Positions 1 to 7,435 of a stretch of DNA of 42,405 nt are shown piece by piece. Under the pieces are notes generated by a model. It was not told where the DNA came from. It made no database searches and worked only from the letters and a program-made list of their open reading frames with translations. Both the position numbers and the translations under genes were made by a program. The DNA is from Cytophagales bacterium (GTDB taxonomy: Bacteria; Bacteroidota; Bacteroidia; Cytophagales; Amoebophilaceae), in contig JAHDDH010000005.1 in the NCBI GenBank assembly GCA_020629455.1, forward strand, positions 1-42,405, given 5' to 3'. Position 1 is the stretch's first letter; every line of letters starts with the position of its first letter.

Positions 1-144
1 AGGATTATTTTCAAAGGAGGGGTTATAGTATAGTGAAAAGGTTTGATGAGATGGTGAAACAATAAAAAAGGGAGGTGTAGAAAAAAGTTTAGAAGGTGTT
101 TTAAAATTTCTAGGATTTTTTATTTCTCGGTTGAGATATACTGA

Positions 145-714
145 CTATATTATACTGAATTTAAACCAAAAATATTTATTTAACCATTCATTATATAATT
201 TTTCTTTGAAATACAACGGTATGCCCTCCTGTTGTATGTTTTTTTTATAATTTTTACCTTGATATACTATTTTCCTTATCTTCATCTTCTGATATTTTTT
301 TATATGTAAAGCTATTATCTGCTATATTATTATCTAAATTTTATTGCTTCTCTTTCTGCTTTTCCATTTTTTGTTCCCATTTTTTTCGATTTCTTTTCAA
401 ATTTTTCATCTGTCTCATTGAAGTTTTTTGCTATTATTTCGTCTAAAAAATTTTTTTCTTCTGTATTGAGTGTCGTGTTACATACAACTCCTGAATTACG
501 TAAAAAAATATTTTTTGCCAGAATAATCATTTCCTCTTGTAGAAACATCTTTTTTTTTACACTTTCCATACTTGTTTTGGTTTTTAGAGGAAGTTACTTT
601 TTTGTATGTTTTTTGTGTTGTCATTTCTATTATTTTATCTATTCTATTATTTTTTAATTTATTAACTTTTTTTATCAAAGGTGTTGAAATTTTTTTTTGC
701 TTCTTTGATAACCT
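145..714 (-). pseudogene. Frameshifted 3' continuation of the repeat lipoprotein gene
   Basis: Reading on past the TAG at 715-717 in the same frame gives a further open stretch to about 570 (includes IKKVNKLKNNRIDKIIEMTT). A change of frame near 570 then opens a 79-residue stretch (569-330, includes FLQEEMIILAKNIFLRNSG), and further frame changes open short coding-like pieces down to a TAG at 145-147. A third frame at 745-665 also looks coding (includes RIEVIKEAKKNFNTFDKK). The pieces are Lys/Glu/Asn-rich like the intact ORF. The simplest reading is that the lipoprotein once continued for 150-250 residues and its 3' half has collected indels, mostly in poly-A runs of the coding strand. After the stop at 145 the same frame stays open to base 1 but with less protein-like content; nothing else is seen in 1-144. 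Confidence 0.45.
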
Positions 715-1434
715 CTATTCTGGTATATTGAACAAAGTTACTGAGTTTTTTTTTTTGGTTTTTTGACAATCTTCTAATGTTAGTTCGAATTTTTTTTTTT
801 TGGACTGATAATTATATGCTTGTGTATGGTCTTTTTGTTGTTGTTTCATTTTTTGTAAATCTTCTAAATTTTTGTTTTTGAGCTGATTATATTTTTTGGA
901 CTGATAATTATATGCTTGTGTATGGTCTTTTTGTTGTTGTTTCATTTTTTGTAAATCTTTTAAATTTTTGTTTAGCAAGAAACTTATTTTTTCGAGCTGA
1001 TCATATGCTTGTGTATGGTCTTTTTGTTGTTGTTTCATTTTTTGTAAATCTTTTAAATTTTTGTTTAGCAAGAAACTTATTTTTTCGAGCTGATCATATG
1101 CTTGTGTATGGTCTTTTTTTTGTTTTTGTTTTTGTTTTTGTTTTTGTTGTTGTTGTTTTTGTTTCATGTTTTGTAAATCTTCTAAATTTTTGTTTAGCAA
1201 GAAACTTATTTCTTCGAGCTGATCATATGCTTGTGTATGGTCTTTTTTTTGTTTTTGTTGTTGTTGTTTCATTGTTTGAAGTAAATCCTCTATTTCTTTT
1301 TTTCTTTTTTCCTCTTTATTTTCTTGGATTTGTTGCTCTTCATATTTTTGTTTTTTATTTTTTTTGTTACAGCAAATACAACAAAAAAAAGATATGCCGG
1401 TGAAAAAAAAATAAACAATGCAAGATTTTTTCAT
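715..1434 (-). CDS. Repeat-rich putative surface lipoprotein (C-terminally truncated?)
   Basis: 239 residues. Residues 1-22 form a hydrophobic signal segment with a Cys-rich end (FFCCICC), a plausible lipobox followed directly by a Lys-rich stretch, as in outer-membrane-sorted Bacteroidota lipoproteins. Residues 23-64 are a charged Glu/Lys/Gln helix. From residue 65 a unit of about 31 residues starting DHTQAY recurs five times (residues 65, 108, 139, 170, 202); the first is lengthened by a KQ tract (about 92-107), and the last two carry NYQSKK in place of DQLEKIS. The composition predicts a long alpha-helical or coiled-coil rod. The downstream DNA looks like lost coding sequence, so the product is probably shortened. 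No catalytic motif is seen; adhesion or host contact is only a guess. The ATG at 1432-1434 precedes the signal peptide and is the natural start. Confidence 0.65.
   Translation of the reverse strand: MKKSCIVYFFFTGISFFCCICCNKKNKKQKYEEQQIQENKEEKRKKEIEDLLQTMKQQQQKQKKDHTQAYDQLEEISFLLNKNLEDLQNMKQKQQQQKQKQKQKQKKDHTQAYDQLEKISFLLNKNLKDLQKMKQQQKDHTQAYDQLEKISFLLNKNLKDLQKMKQQQKDHTQAYNYQSKKYNQLKNKNLEDLQKMKQQQKDHTQAYNYQSKKKKFELTLEDCQKTKKKNSVTLFNIPE
760..1242 (-). repeat. 93-bp in-frame tandem repeats (about 31 residues, five copies)
   Basis: On the coding strand, copies begin at 1242, 1113, 1020, 927 and 831. The two central copies (1113 and 1020) are almost identical in DNA, which suggests recent expansion or gene conversion. 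The spacing from the first to the second copy is 129 bp because a Gln/Lys codon tract has expanded there; the copy at 927 is 96 bp. Period and identity were read by eye. Confidence 0.85.
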
Positions 1435-1880
1435 AAGTTCAATATTTACAGATTCAGTTACAAATTCAGTTAAATACTTTAGAAATTTTTTATATAATTT
1501 TTTTGTGTTTTATTTAGTGTTGATTTATATCTAAGTCTAATTCTTCTTTTTCTTATATCCCAAGACATAGGACTTTTATTTTTTTTCAGACTTTCTATTT
1601 TTTGTATAGTTTTTCTAGCTCCTCTATTTGATATGTGAATATTTTCGATTATTATTTTTTATTTCTGCCTCCAATTTAGCTATTTTTGATTTAGAGCTTC
1701 TTGCAATTTTTATGTCATTATTTTTGTTTGCTTTAAATTTTATAAACTATCAGCCATTGGTATTCTAAGATGTAATTATTTTTTTGAACCAAAATTTATA
1801 GATTAAAAAAACTCTTAAAAAACCACCATACAAACAAATTTTATTTTTGTTTCGTTTTGAGCAATTCATGAGTTCAATAT
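1431..1880. repeat. 15-bp imperfect direct repeat at two minus-strand start regions
   Basis: TCATAAGTTCAATAT at 1431-1445 and TCATGAGTTCAATAT at 1866-1880 differ at one base. Each contains the reverse complement of an ATG: the lipoprotein start at 1434 and the start of the broken minus-strand gene at 1870. The repeat looks like a shared leader sequence of two related or duplicated minus-strand genes. A chance match or a rearrangement junction cannot be excluded. Confidence 0.45.
1479..1870 (-). pseudogene. Broken hypothetical gene upstream of the repeat lipoprotein
   Basis: There is no long single-frame ORF here, but three consecutive open stretches in different frames look coding. The first starts at an ATG at 1868-1870 ([16 protein letters not shown]..., to a stop near 1769). 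The second lies at about 1745-1640 (includes KIARSSKSKIAKLEAEIK). The third lies at about 1645-1479 (includes KSPMSWDIRKRRIRLRYK, stop at 1479-1481). Joined, they would give roughly 125-130 residues rich in Lys and Arg. The last part has the feel of a DNA-binding or transposase-like helix, but no family is recognised. Its leader matches that of the neighbouring lipoprotein gene. The region 1435-1478 and 1881-1899 holds nothing else that can be supported. Confidence 0.35.
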
Positions 1881-1899
1881 CTTTAATCGCAAAAAAATT

Positions 1900-2694
1900 A
1901 TGCAACAATACCTTCAGCTACTGCAAAAAGTAGTAGATCATGGCGTTAGTAAAGAAGATCGTACAGGCACAGGCACTTGGAGCCTTTTTGGTGATCAAAT
2001 GCGATTTGATCTTTCCCAAGGTTTTCCGTTGCTCACTACAAAAAAAATACATTTAAAATCTGTAATCCATGAATTATTATGGTTTTTACAAGGCGCTACC
2101 AATATTGCTTATCTCAAACAACATCAAGTCAAGATTTGGGATGATTGGGCCAATGCACAAGGCGATCTAGGGCCTATTTATGGTTATCAATGGAGAAGTT
2201 GGCCAACAGCTGACGGAAAAAAAATAGATCAGATTAAAAATGTGATTGAAAATATCCAAAAAAATCCGCACTCTCGGCGTCTTATTGTCAATGCTTGGAA
2301 CGTTGGCTCCTTGGAAAAAATGGCCCTGCCGCCTTGCCATGTACTTTTTCAGTTTTATGTATCAGCAAACACATTATCTTGCCAGCTTTATCAACGAAGC
2401 GCCGATATTTTCCTGGGGGTTCCTTTTAACATTGCGTCTTATGCATTGCTTACCATGATGATAGCACAAGTTTGTCAGTTGAAAGTAGGTACGTTTATTC
2501 ATACGTTGGGCGATGTGCATTTGTATAAAAATCATCTTGCACAAGCAAAGACACAACTCCAAAGAACGCCTAAAGTGCTTCCACGGATGATTTTGAATCC
2601 ATCCAGAAAAAATATTTTTGATTTTGTGTATGAAGATTTCCAAATACAGCACTATCATCCAGCGCCTGGCATTAAAGCGCCTATTGCTGTTTAA
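1900..2694 (+). CDS. thyA: Thymidylate synthase
   Basis: 264 residues, exactly the classic ThyA length. It methylates dUMP to dTMP with methylene-tetrahydrofolate in the cytosol. The nucleophile is Cys146 in [12 protein letters not shown]; Arg21 in the EDRTGTGT loop and Arg126/Arg127 in HSRRLIV bind the dUMP phosphate, and the segment [18 protein letters not shown] is intact. The protein ends APIAV, the usual C-terminal tail that closes over the cofactor. The start ATG at 1900 gives the standard N-terminus [14 protein letters not shown] gene is not in the window; folP at 18920 could feed the same folate pool. The next gene starts 46 bp downstream on the same strand, so the two may be co-transcribed. 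Confidence 0.97.
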   Translation: MQQYLQLLQKVVDHGVSKEDRTGTGTWSLFGDQMRFDLSQGFPLLTTKKIHLKSVIHELLWFLQGATNIAYLKQHQVKIWDDWANAQGDLGPIYGYQWRSWPTADGKKIDQIKNVIENIQKNPHSRRLIVNAWNVGSLEKMALPPCHVLFQFYVSANTLSCQLYQRSADIFLGVPFNIASYALLTMMIAQVCQLKVGTFIHTLGDVHLYKNHLAQAKTQLQRTPKVLPRMILNPSRKNIFDFVYEDFQIQHYHPAPGIKAPIAV

Positions 2695-2740
2695 AGTTGT
2701 TGTATGCTGTTGTTTTTGATGATTATCTAAAAAATATAGA

Positions 2741-3634
2741 ATGGATATTGTTATTGAAAATGTTTGCAAGTTTTTTCCAAAAAAAAAAGCAGTGGATAAT
2801 TTGTCTTGTAACATACGTCAAGGATATATCACTGGCCTTTTAGGACAGAATGGTGCAGGGAAATCTACGTTAATGCAAATGATTGTAGGAAAAATAAAAC
2901 CTACAAAAGGCAATATTATTATTGGAAAGTATTCACAAAGAACACACACAAAGCTGCTCAGCAAAAAAATAGGGTATCTTTCTGAGGAAAATCCTTTGTA
3001 TGAGGGTATGTATGTCAGAGAATTTTTGAATTTCATGGGAAAAATTTATGGTTTGCAAAAAAAAGAAAGACAGCGAAGAATAGATTGGCTTATAGATCAC
3101 TGTTCATTAGAAGAAATTATTTGTCAAACCATTACAACACTCTCTAAAGGACAAAGACAACGGGTAGGTATTGCTAAAGCATTGATTCATGATCCGTCGG
3201 TGTTAGTTTTGGATGAACCTACTACCGGATTGGACTCTCAGCAGTTGCAGAAAATACGGACACTATTCAAAAATATTGCCCCTCAGAAAACGATTATATT
3301 TTCCACACATATTATGGAAGAAGTGAGGATGCTATGTCAACGAGTAATTTTTTTGCAGCAAGGGAAGATTCAAAAGGCAGCACAGGAAAATTTTTTAAAA
3401 GACCATACTACAGTACTATATGTCCGTTTTGCAGAAGGCAATGTATCGGCTCTTCAACTATCCAAAATACCAGGGGTACAGCGTGTAGCAAGAGAAGAAA
3501 ATGATTGGATTTTTTTTTCTCATCATCCACACATGGCGTCTGCTATTTTTCATTGGGCTTGTGCACAAAAACTAACGCTTACGATGATGTATGAAAAAAA
3601 TGTACCTGTTAGCATGCAAAGGATTAAGCCATGA
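2741..3634 (+). CDS. gldA: GldA-like ABC transporter ATP-binding protein
   Basis: 297-residue ABC ATPase. Walker A GQNGAGKST at residues 35-43, an SEENPLY segment at the Q-loop (81-87), signature LSKGQ at 134-138, Walker B VLVLDEP at 154-160 with D-loop TGLD, and switch His190. The last 90 or so residues form the extra C-terminal domain typical of GldA/NatA-type ATPases. GldA in gliding Bacteroidota pairs with the membrane proteins GldF and GldG, which are not in this window. Non-gliding relatives often keep GldA-like ATPases for other export work, so the symbol is a family-level call. The stop overlaps a following ATG (ATGA at 3631-3634), where a short downstream reading frame begins. Confidence 0.85.
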   Translation: MDIVIENVCKFFPKKKAVDNLSCNIRQGYITGLLGQNGAGKSTLMQMIVGKIKPTKGNIIIGKYSQRTHTKLLSKKIGYLSEENPLYEGMYVREFLNFMGKIYGLQKKERQRRIDWLIDHCSLEEIICQTITTLSKGQRQRVGIAKALIHDPSVLVLDEPTTGLDSQQLQKIRTLFKNIAPQKTIIFSTHIMEEVRMLCQRVIFLQQGKIQKAAQENFLKDHTTVLYVRFAEGNVSALQLSKIPGVQRVAREENDWIFFSHHPHMASAIFHWACAQKLTLTMMYEKNVPVSMQRIKP

Positions 3635-3798
3635 AAATTTTTTGTAGACTGGTTGTATGTCTATCTATTGTTAAATTTTTTAAAAATATCATAACCGCCT
3701 CATGTAATCATTGGATGATTGTAATTTTTAATATAAAATTTATCCAAAATGTATCAGATACACCCTGCATAACTTATTATTTTTATAAATATTTTTAG
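3631..3798 (+). CDS. Possible small ORF overlapping the gldA stop (55 aa)
   Basis: An ATGA overlap with the stop of the ABC ATPase opens a 55-codon frame (starts MKIFCRLVVCLSIVKFF) ending in TAG at 3796-3798. The first 20 or so residues are hydrophobic, resembling a signal or membrane segment. The overlap is what translational coupling would look like, but the protein matches no family I know. It may be the stump of a lost partner gene, or chance in AT-rich DNA. Confidence 0.25.
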   Translation: MKIFCRLVVCLSIVKFFKNIITASCNHWMIVIFNIKFIQNVSDTPCITYYFYKYF

Positions 3799-3806
3799 TC
3801 ATTTTT

Positions 3807-3842
3807 GATACATTTGAGTGTATACTAAAAATAGTATCTTTC
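3807..3842 (+). promoter_or_regulatory. Candidate promoter with dyad for the OmpA/TPR lipoprotein gene
   Basis: TTTG at 3813-3816 is followed 18 bases later by TATCTTTC at 3835-3842, one mismatch from the Bacteroidota -7 box TAnnTTTG. A dyad ATACA (3808-3812) / TGTAT (3819-3823) straddles the -33 element. A stricter 13-base palindrome of the same core, TGTATC-A-GATACA, lies upstream at 3750-3762. Two copies of GATACA in this arrangement could be an operator; the bound regulator is unknown. Confidence 0.3.
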
Positions 3843-3871
3843 TTTTTTAAATATTTTTAAACTTTATCACA

Positions 3872-5629
3872 ATGATGTTTGCTACTATGCATAAAAAATT
3901 TTTTTATTTTTTTTCTTTACTACTATTTTTTGCTTGCAAAAGCATGTCTTTTCAAGCGCATATACCACAGCGTATACAGGCTACAACACTGCAGCTTTTG
4001 GGTGATCATATACAGTATACCCTGCAAATAGATATTCCAGCATCAGTCATTAAAAAAAATTATGTCTATACTTTTGAACCTATTTTTTGCTATGGAAAAA
4101 ATGAAGTAGTGACTTTAGACACTATTGATATCTCTATCAAGGATTCTTCAAAAGACTATCATACTGAAAAAGCATATCATTTTCCCTATAAAACTGGCAT
4201 GCGTGAGGGAATACTCAAAGTAAAATGGTGTGTAAAAAATAAAAAAGGGAAAACTATACAAGAAGATATTGTTTTTTTACAAAAAGGAGTGATGACTACT
4301 GCACAATTGGTAAAAGTGCCTCAAACCGTGATTTTTCACAACATAGAGGTCAATGAAACTGCTACACAGACTTTGCATACCCGTTTTTTTTTTGATAAAG
4401 GACAAAGTAGCATACGTGCCGTGGATATGAAAAATTTTAAGAAAGATTTACAAAGCATCCAAAAGCATACAATCAAACAAATTTGTATACAGGGCAGCCA
4501 TTCTCCAGAAGGACCTTCTGTATTGAATGAAACGTTAGTCAATCATCGAATTGTAAATACAAAACAATGGCTGGAAAAATATTTTCAGAAAAAAAATATT
4601 GATTACAAAACCACTGTTTTGTATAATGATTGGACATTGATGCAAAAACAATTAAAGCTTTGTAAAAATATGTCAACAGTAGATCAGGAAAGTCTGGCTG
4701 CTATAATAGCAAATTCAAACATGTCCTTCGAGGGAAAACAAAAAAAAATACAAAGTCTTCCTTTTTATGAAACAATTCAAAATACTGTATATCCTACTTT
4801 AAGAAATACAGATATTGTGATACAGTATATTCCAGTTTCCAAAACAGATGCGATGATTGAAGACATAGCAAAAAAATATTTACAAGAAGAAAAAAAATCT
4901 ATATCTCTGACAGTAGAAGAATGGCAAAAAGCAGGATTTTTGGCAAAAGACGATCTTTTGTTGAAGGAAAAATGTTTCGAAAAAGTAGCCTCTTTACAGG
5001 GAGATGATATGAGCTACTGTAATCTTGGGAATGTTTATTTAGAAATGATTTTTAAACAACAGCATACAGCCAAAGATTTGACTTGGTTATATACAAAAGC
5101 CAAAGACTGCTTTGTATTAGCGTTAGAAAAAAATACTGATAATGCATGGGCTTACCTACAGCTGGCGGTTATAGATCATATGCAAAAGGATTTTTCAGCA
5201 ATGAAAGCACATCTCAATCAATTGGCTGCTCTTACACAAGGATCTTTAGAAGAGTTGCCTATAGTACATGTATGTATACCTCTTTGTATACAAATAGGGG
5301 CTATAGCAATTGCTAAGGACTTTTTGGCAAAAGCAGCAGTTAATGCACATACAAGCTATCACAGCGCATTGGTCAATATTTTGCAAAACAACTACACACA
5401 GGCAAAAGAAGATCTTCAAAAATGCAGCACCTTAGCAGATGATGATCATACTACTCATTATCTCAAAGCTATGGTTGCAGCACATACAAATGATATTGAG
5501 CAGTTAACATTGCATTTACAGGCGGTAGCACAAAGTACAGTCAAAGACTCTAATCCATTTTTTGATATTACAAAAGATCAAGCATTCAAAAATTATCCAG
5601 AAATTATCATGCACGTCAATCAAAAGTAA
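3872..5629 (+). CDS. OmpA-like and TPR-containing putative lipoprotein
   Basis: 585 residues. A signal segment (YFFSLLLFFAC) ends in a lipobox with Cys22. The likeliest start is the third Met, at 3887 (MHKKFF), which gives a normal 17-residue lipoprotein signal. Residues of about 30-160 are probably beta-rich. Residues of about 168-262 resemble an OmpA-like peptidoglycan-binding domain: RFFFDKGQSSI, then QGSHSPEG and an N-x2-L-x3-R pattern (Asn219, Leu222, Arg226), although the usual Asp of GHTD is replaced. From about residue 390 to the end there are helical pairs of TPR type (AKDCFVLALEKNTDNAWAYL). The layout matches envelope-anchoring lipoproteins common in Bacteroidota. The promoter candidate at 3807-3842 lies just upstream. 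The exact partner is unknown. Confidence 0.7.
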   Translation: MMFATMHKKFFYFFSLLLFFACKSMSFQAHIPQRIQATTLQLLGDHIQYTLQIDIPASVIKKNYVYTFEPIFCYGKNEVVTLDTIDISIKDSSKDYHTEKAYHFPYKTGMREGILKVKWCVKNKKGKTIQEDIVFLQKGVMTTAQLVKVPQTVIFHNIEVNETATQTLHTRFFFDKGQSSIRAVDMKNFKKDLQSIQKHTIKQICIQGSHSPEGPSVLNETLVNHRIVNTKQWLEKYFQKKNIDYKTTVLYNDWTLMQKQLKLCKNMSTVDQESLAAIIANSNMSFEGKQKKIQSLPFYETIQNTVYPTLRNTDIVIQYIPVSKTDAMIEDIAKKYLQEEKKSISLTVEEWQKAGFLAKDDLLLKEKCFEKVASLQGDDMSYCNLGNVYLEMIFKQQHTAKDLTWLYTKAKDCFVLALEKNTDNAWAYLQLAVIDHMQKDFSAMKAHLNQLAALTQGSLEELPIVHVCIPLCIQIGAIAIAKDFLAKAAVNAHTSYHSALVNILQNNYTQAKEDLQKCSTLADDDHTTHYLKAMVAAHTNDIEQLTLHLQAVAQSTVKDSNPFFDITKDQAFKNYPEIIMHVNQK

Positions 5630-5676
5630 AGCAATAGGTCAAAGGCTAATCAGTCCTTAAATATCTTTTGGTATTT

Positions 5677-5874
5677 ATGCTTACATCAAAAAAACTTCCT
5701 TATATTTTGAGGCAGTTTTTTAATTAGATTATTTTTATTCTCCTATCTTTTTCCGCTATAGTACAAGTTTTAAATGTTTGTATTTTTGGTGAGTCTTTTA
5801 AAAATATATTTACCAAAAATATTCAAGGATGGCCAAATATTGCGCCAAATTTACTAGATCCCTCCAAAAAATAA
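5677..5874 (+). pseudogene. Small membrane protein gene interrupted by an amber codon, upstream of gltX
   Basis: From the ATG at 5677-5679 one frame runs 65 codons to TAA at 5872-5874 with a single internal TAG at 5725-5727 (codon 17). Before it stands MLTSKKLPYILRQFFN; after it comes a hydrophobic helix (IIFILLSFSAIVQVLNV) and a soluble tail ending GWPNIAPNLLDPSKK. The tail has real-protein character and its stop lies 3 bp before the gltX ATG, as in an operon. No ATG, GTG or TTG follows the amber codon before the helix, so the distal part could not be restarted. It is best read as a recently killed small inner-membrane protein gene. Family not recognised. A TATTTTTG match at 5781-5788 lies inside it and is therefore not called a promoter. 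Confidence 0.4.
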
Positions 5875-5877
5875 ACC

Positions 5878-7425
5878 ATGAAAGCATTATCAAAAAAAAT
5901 AAAACCAGTGGTCCGATTTGCGCCAAGCCCCACAGGTCCTTTGCATATAGGAGGCGTAAGAACAGCACTTTTCAATTATTTATTTGCTCAAAAGTATCAA
6001 GGAACTTTTATCCTTCGTATAGAAGATACAGACCAAGTGCGATATATAGCAGAAGCAGAAGATTATATTTTAAATACTTTAAAATGGTTAAATATTTCAG
6101 CAGATGAAGATCCTATCAAAAAAGGACCTCGTGGTCCTTACAGACAGTCGGAAAGAAAAAGTATTTACAAGAAATATATTCAACAACTCATAGCACAAGG
6201 ACAAGCATATTATGCTTTTGATACACCAGCAGCATTGGAAAAATTACGCCAAAACTTACAGGATGCTAAAAGTAATACACCGCCTTATCATGCTGTGCAC
6301 CGAACGCTTATGGAAAATTCTTTAAGCTTACCTGCTGACGAAGTTCAAAAACGTCTCAAAGATCAAGTGCCTTACGTTGTTCGTTTAAAGATGCCTATCA
6401 AAGAAGAAATTAGATTTTATGATGAAATTAGAGGATGGGTAAAGGTGCATACACATACACTGGAAGATAAAATTTTACTCAAATCAGATGGTATGCCTAC
6501 ATATCATTTGGCTAATGTAGTAGATGATGCTTTGATGCAAGTGACGCATGTGATTCGAGGAGAAGAATGGTTGCCTTCTACGCCTTTGCATGTTTTATTG
6601 TATCAATATTTAGGTTTTGCTATGCCAAAATTTGTACATCTGCCGTTGCTTTTAAAGCCTAAAGGTAAAGGAAAATTGAGCAAAAGGGATGCTATTGATC
6701 ATCATTATCCTGTGTTTCCTTTGCCATGGTCTGATCATATCAATACACTTGACTTTAAAACTTTGGGATATTTTCCCGAAGCATTGGTCAATTTTTTAGC
6801 ACTTTTAGGATGGAGTGATGGACAACAAAGAGAAATATTGAGTAAGGAGGCATTGATAGAAGCTTTTTCTATAGAACGGATTGGCAGTGCTGGCGCTAAA
6901 TTTGATATACAAAAAGCAAAATGGATCAATCAGCATTACCTTCAACAAAAAAAGGATGTGACATTGATTCAATATTTAAATACATCATTAGCAAAAGTAG
7001 CATGCAAAAACTTGAATATATCTCCCAAAGAGATTCTTCCTTTGATCAAAGAACGGGCCTATTTTTTAGAAGATCTTTGGCAAGAGAGTAAGCAGTTTAT
7101 TTTTTCTCCCTCTACATATGATGAGGTTACACTAAAAAAAAAATGGCAGCCTTTATATCATACATATTTTAAAGCATACATACAGAGGATACAAAATACT
7201 ACGGTATTTGATCTAAAGAGCATTAAAGATACAATACAAACATTGGCTTATGAAAAAAAAATTAAGCTAGGACAAATTATGCCGATGATTAGGATTGCTA
7301 TCACAGGTGTATCCCAAGGGCCTGATTTAACACAAATAATGGATTGTATAGGTAAAGAAGCAGTTCTTTGTCGGTTAAAAAATTTTGACTGTTTAATGAG
7401 TCAACCACGTTTTCTTAATCAGTAA
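5878..7425 (+). CDS. gltX: Glutamyl-tRNA synthetase
   Basis: 515-residue class Ic synthetase that charges tRNA-Glu with glutamate using ATP. The HIGH motif appears as HIGG at residues 23-26 within APSPTGPLHIGGVRTALF, and the KMSKS loop as KLSKR at 266-270. The catalytic core motifs GEEWLPSTP and NFLALLGWS are present, followed by an alpha-helical anticodon-binding domain to the C-terminus. The HIGG form is usual for bacterial GluRS. The length is normal for Bacteroidota. The ATG at 5878 lies 3 bp beyond the stop of the broken small membrane gene. If GatCAB is used in this organism the enzyme may be non-discriminating, but the sequence by itself does not show this. Confidence 0.97.
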   Translation: MKALSKKIKPVVRFAPSPTGPLHIGGVRTALFNYLFAQKYQGTFILRIEDTDQVRYIAEAEDYILNTLKWLNISADEDPIKKGPRGPYRQSERKSIYKKYIQQLIAQGQAYYAFDTPAALEKLRQNLQDAKSNTPPYHAVHRTLMENSLSLPADEVQKRLKDQVPYVVRLKMPIKEEIRFYDEIRGWVKVHTHTLEDKILLKSDGMPTYHLANVVDDALMQVTHVIRGEEWLPSTPLHVLLYQYLGFAMPKFVHLPLLLKPKGKGKLSKRDAIDHHYPVFPLPWSDHINTLDFKTLGYFPEALVNFLALLGWSDGQQREILSKEALIEAFSIERIGSAGAKFDIQKAKWINQHYLQQKKDVTLIQYLNTSLAKVACKNLNISPKEILPLIKERAYFLEDLWQESKQFIFSPSTYDEVTLKKKWQPLYHTYFKAYIQRIQNTTVFDLKSIKDTIQTLAYEKKIKLGQIMPMIRIAITGVSQGPDLTQIMDCIGKEAVLCRLKNFDCLMSQPRFLNQ

Positions 7426-7435
7426 GGAAAATAGA

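Noticed and set aside
418-766. Two plus-strand hydrophobic ORFs (418-657 and 572-766)
   Set aside because: Phe/Leu/Ile-rich text is what antisense of A-rich Lys/Asn/Glu coding DNA gives; the minus-strand frames look more protein-like.
760-1242. CRISPR-like array
   Set aside because: The repeats are contiguous coding units with no unique spacers, and no cas genes are present.
912-1403. Plus-strand 163-codon ORF with repeated MLVYGLFVVVSFF-type text
   Set aside because: It is the antisense of the 93-bp repeats; a repeat unit that is a multiple of three keeps the opposite frame open. The minus strand has the signal peptide and lipobox.
1479-1870. Insertion sequence remnant
   Set aside because: The Arg/Lys-rich text recalls a transposase helix, but there are no inverted ends, no DDE motif and no target duplication of typical size; kept only as a broken hypothetical gene.
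2374-2814. 146-codon minus-strand ORF
   Set aside because: Antisense to the end of thyA and the start of the ABC ATPase gene, both certain genes.
2741-3634. The ABC ATPase as CcmA
   Set aside because: About 297 residues with a C-terminal extension and GldA-type motifs; CcmA is about 200-210 residues and usually lies next to ccmB.
5781-5788. TATTTTTG as a gltX promoter -7 box
   Set aside because: It lies within the small membrane gene remnant, where it encodes VCIFG-type residues, and has no TTTG at the right distance upstream.
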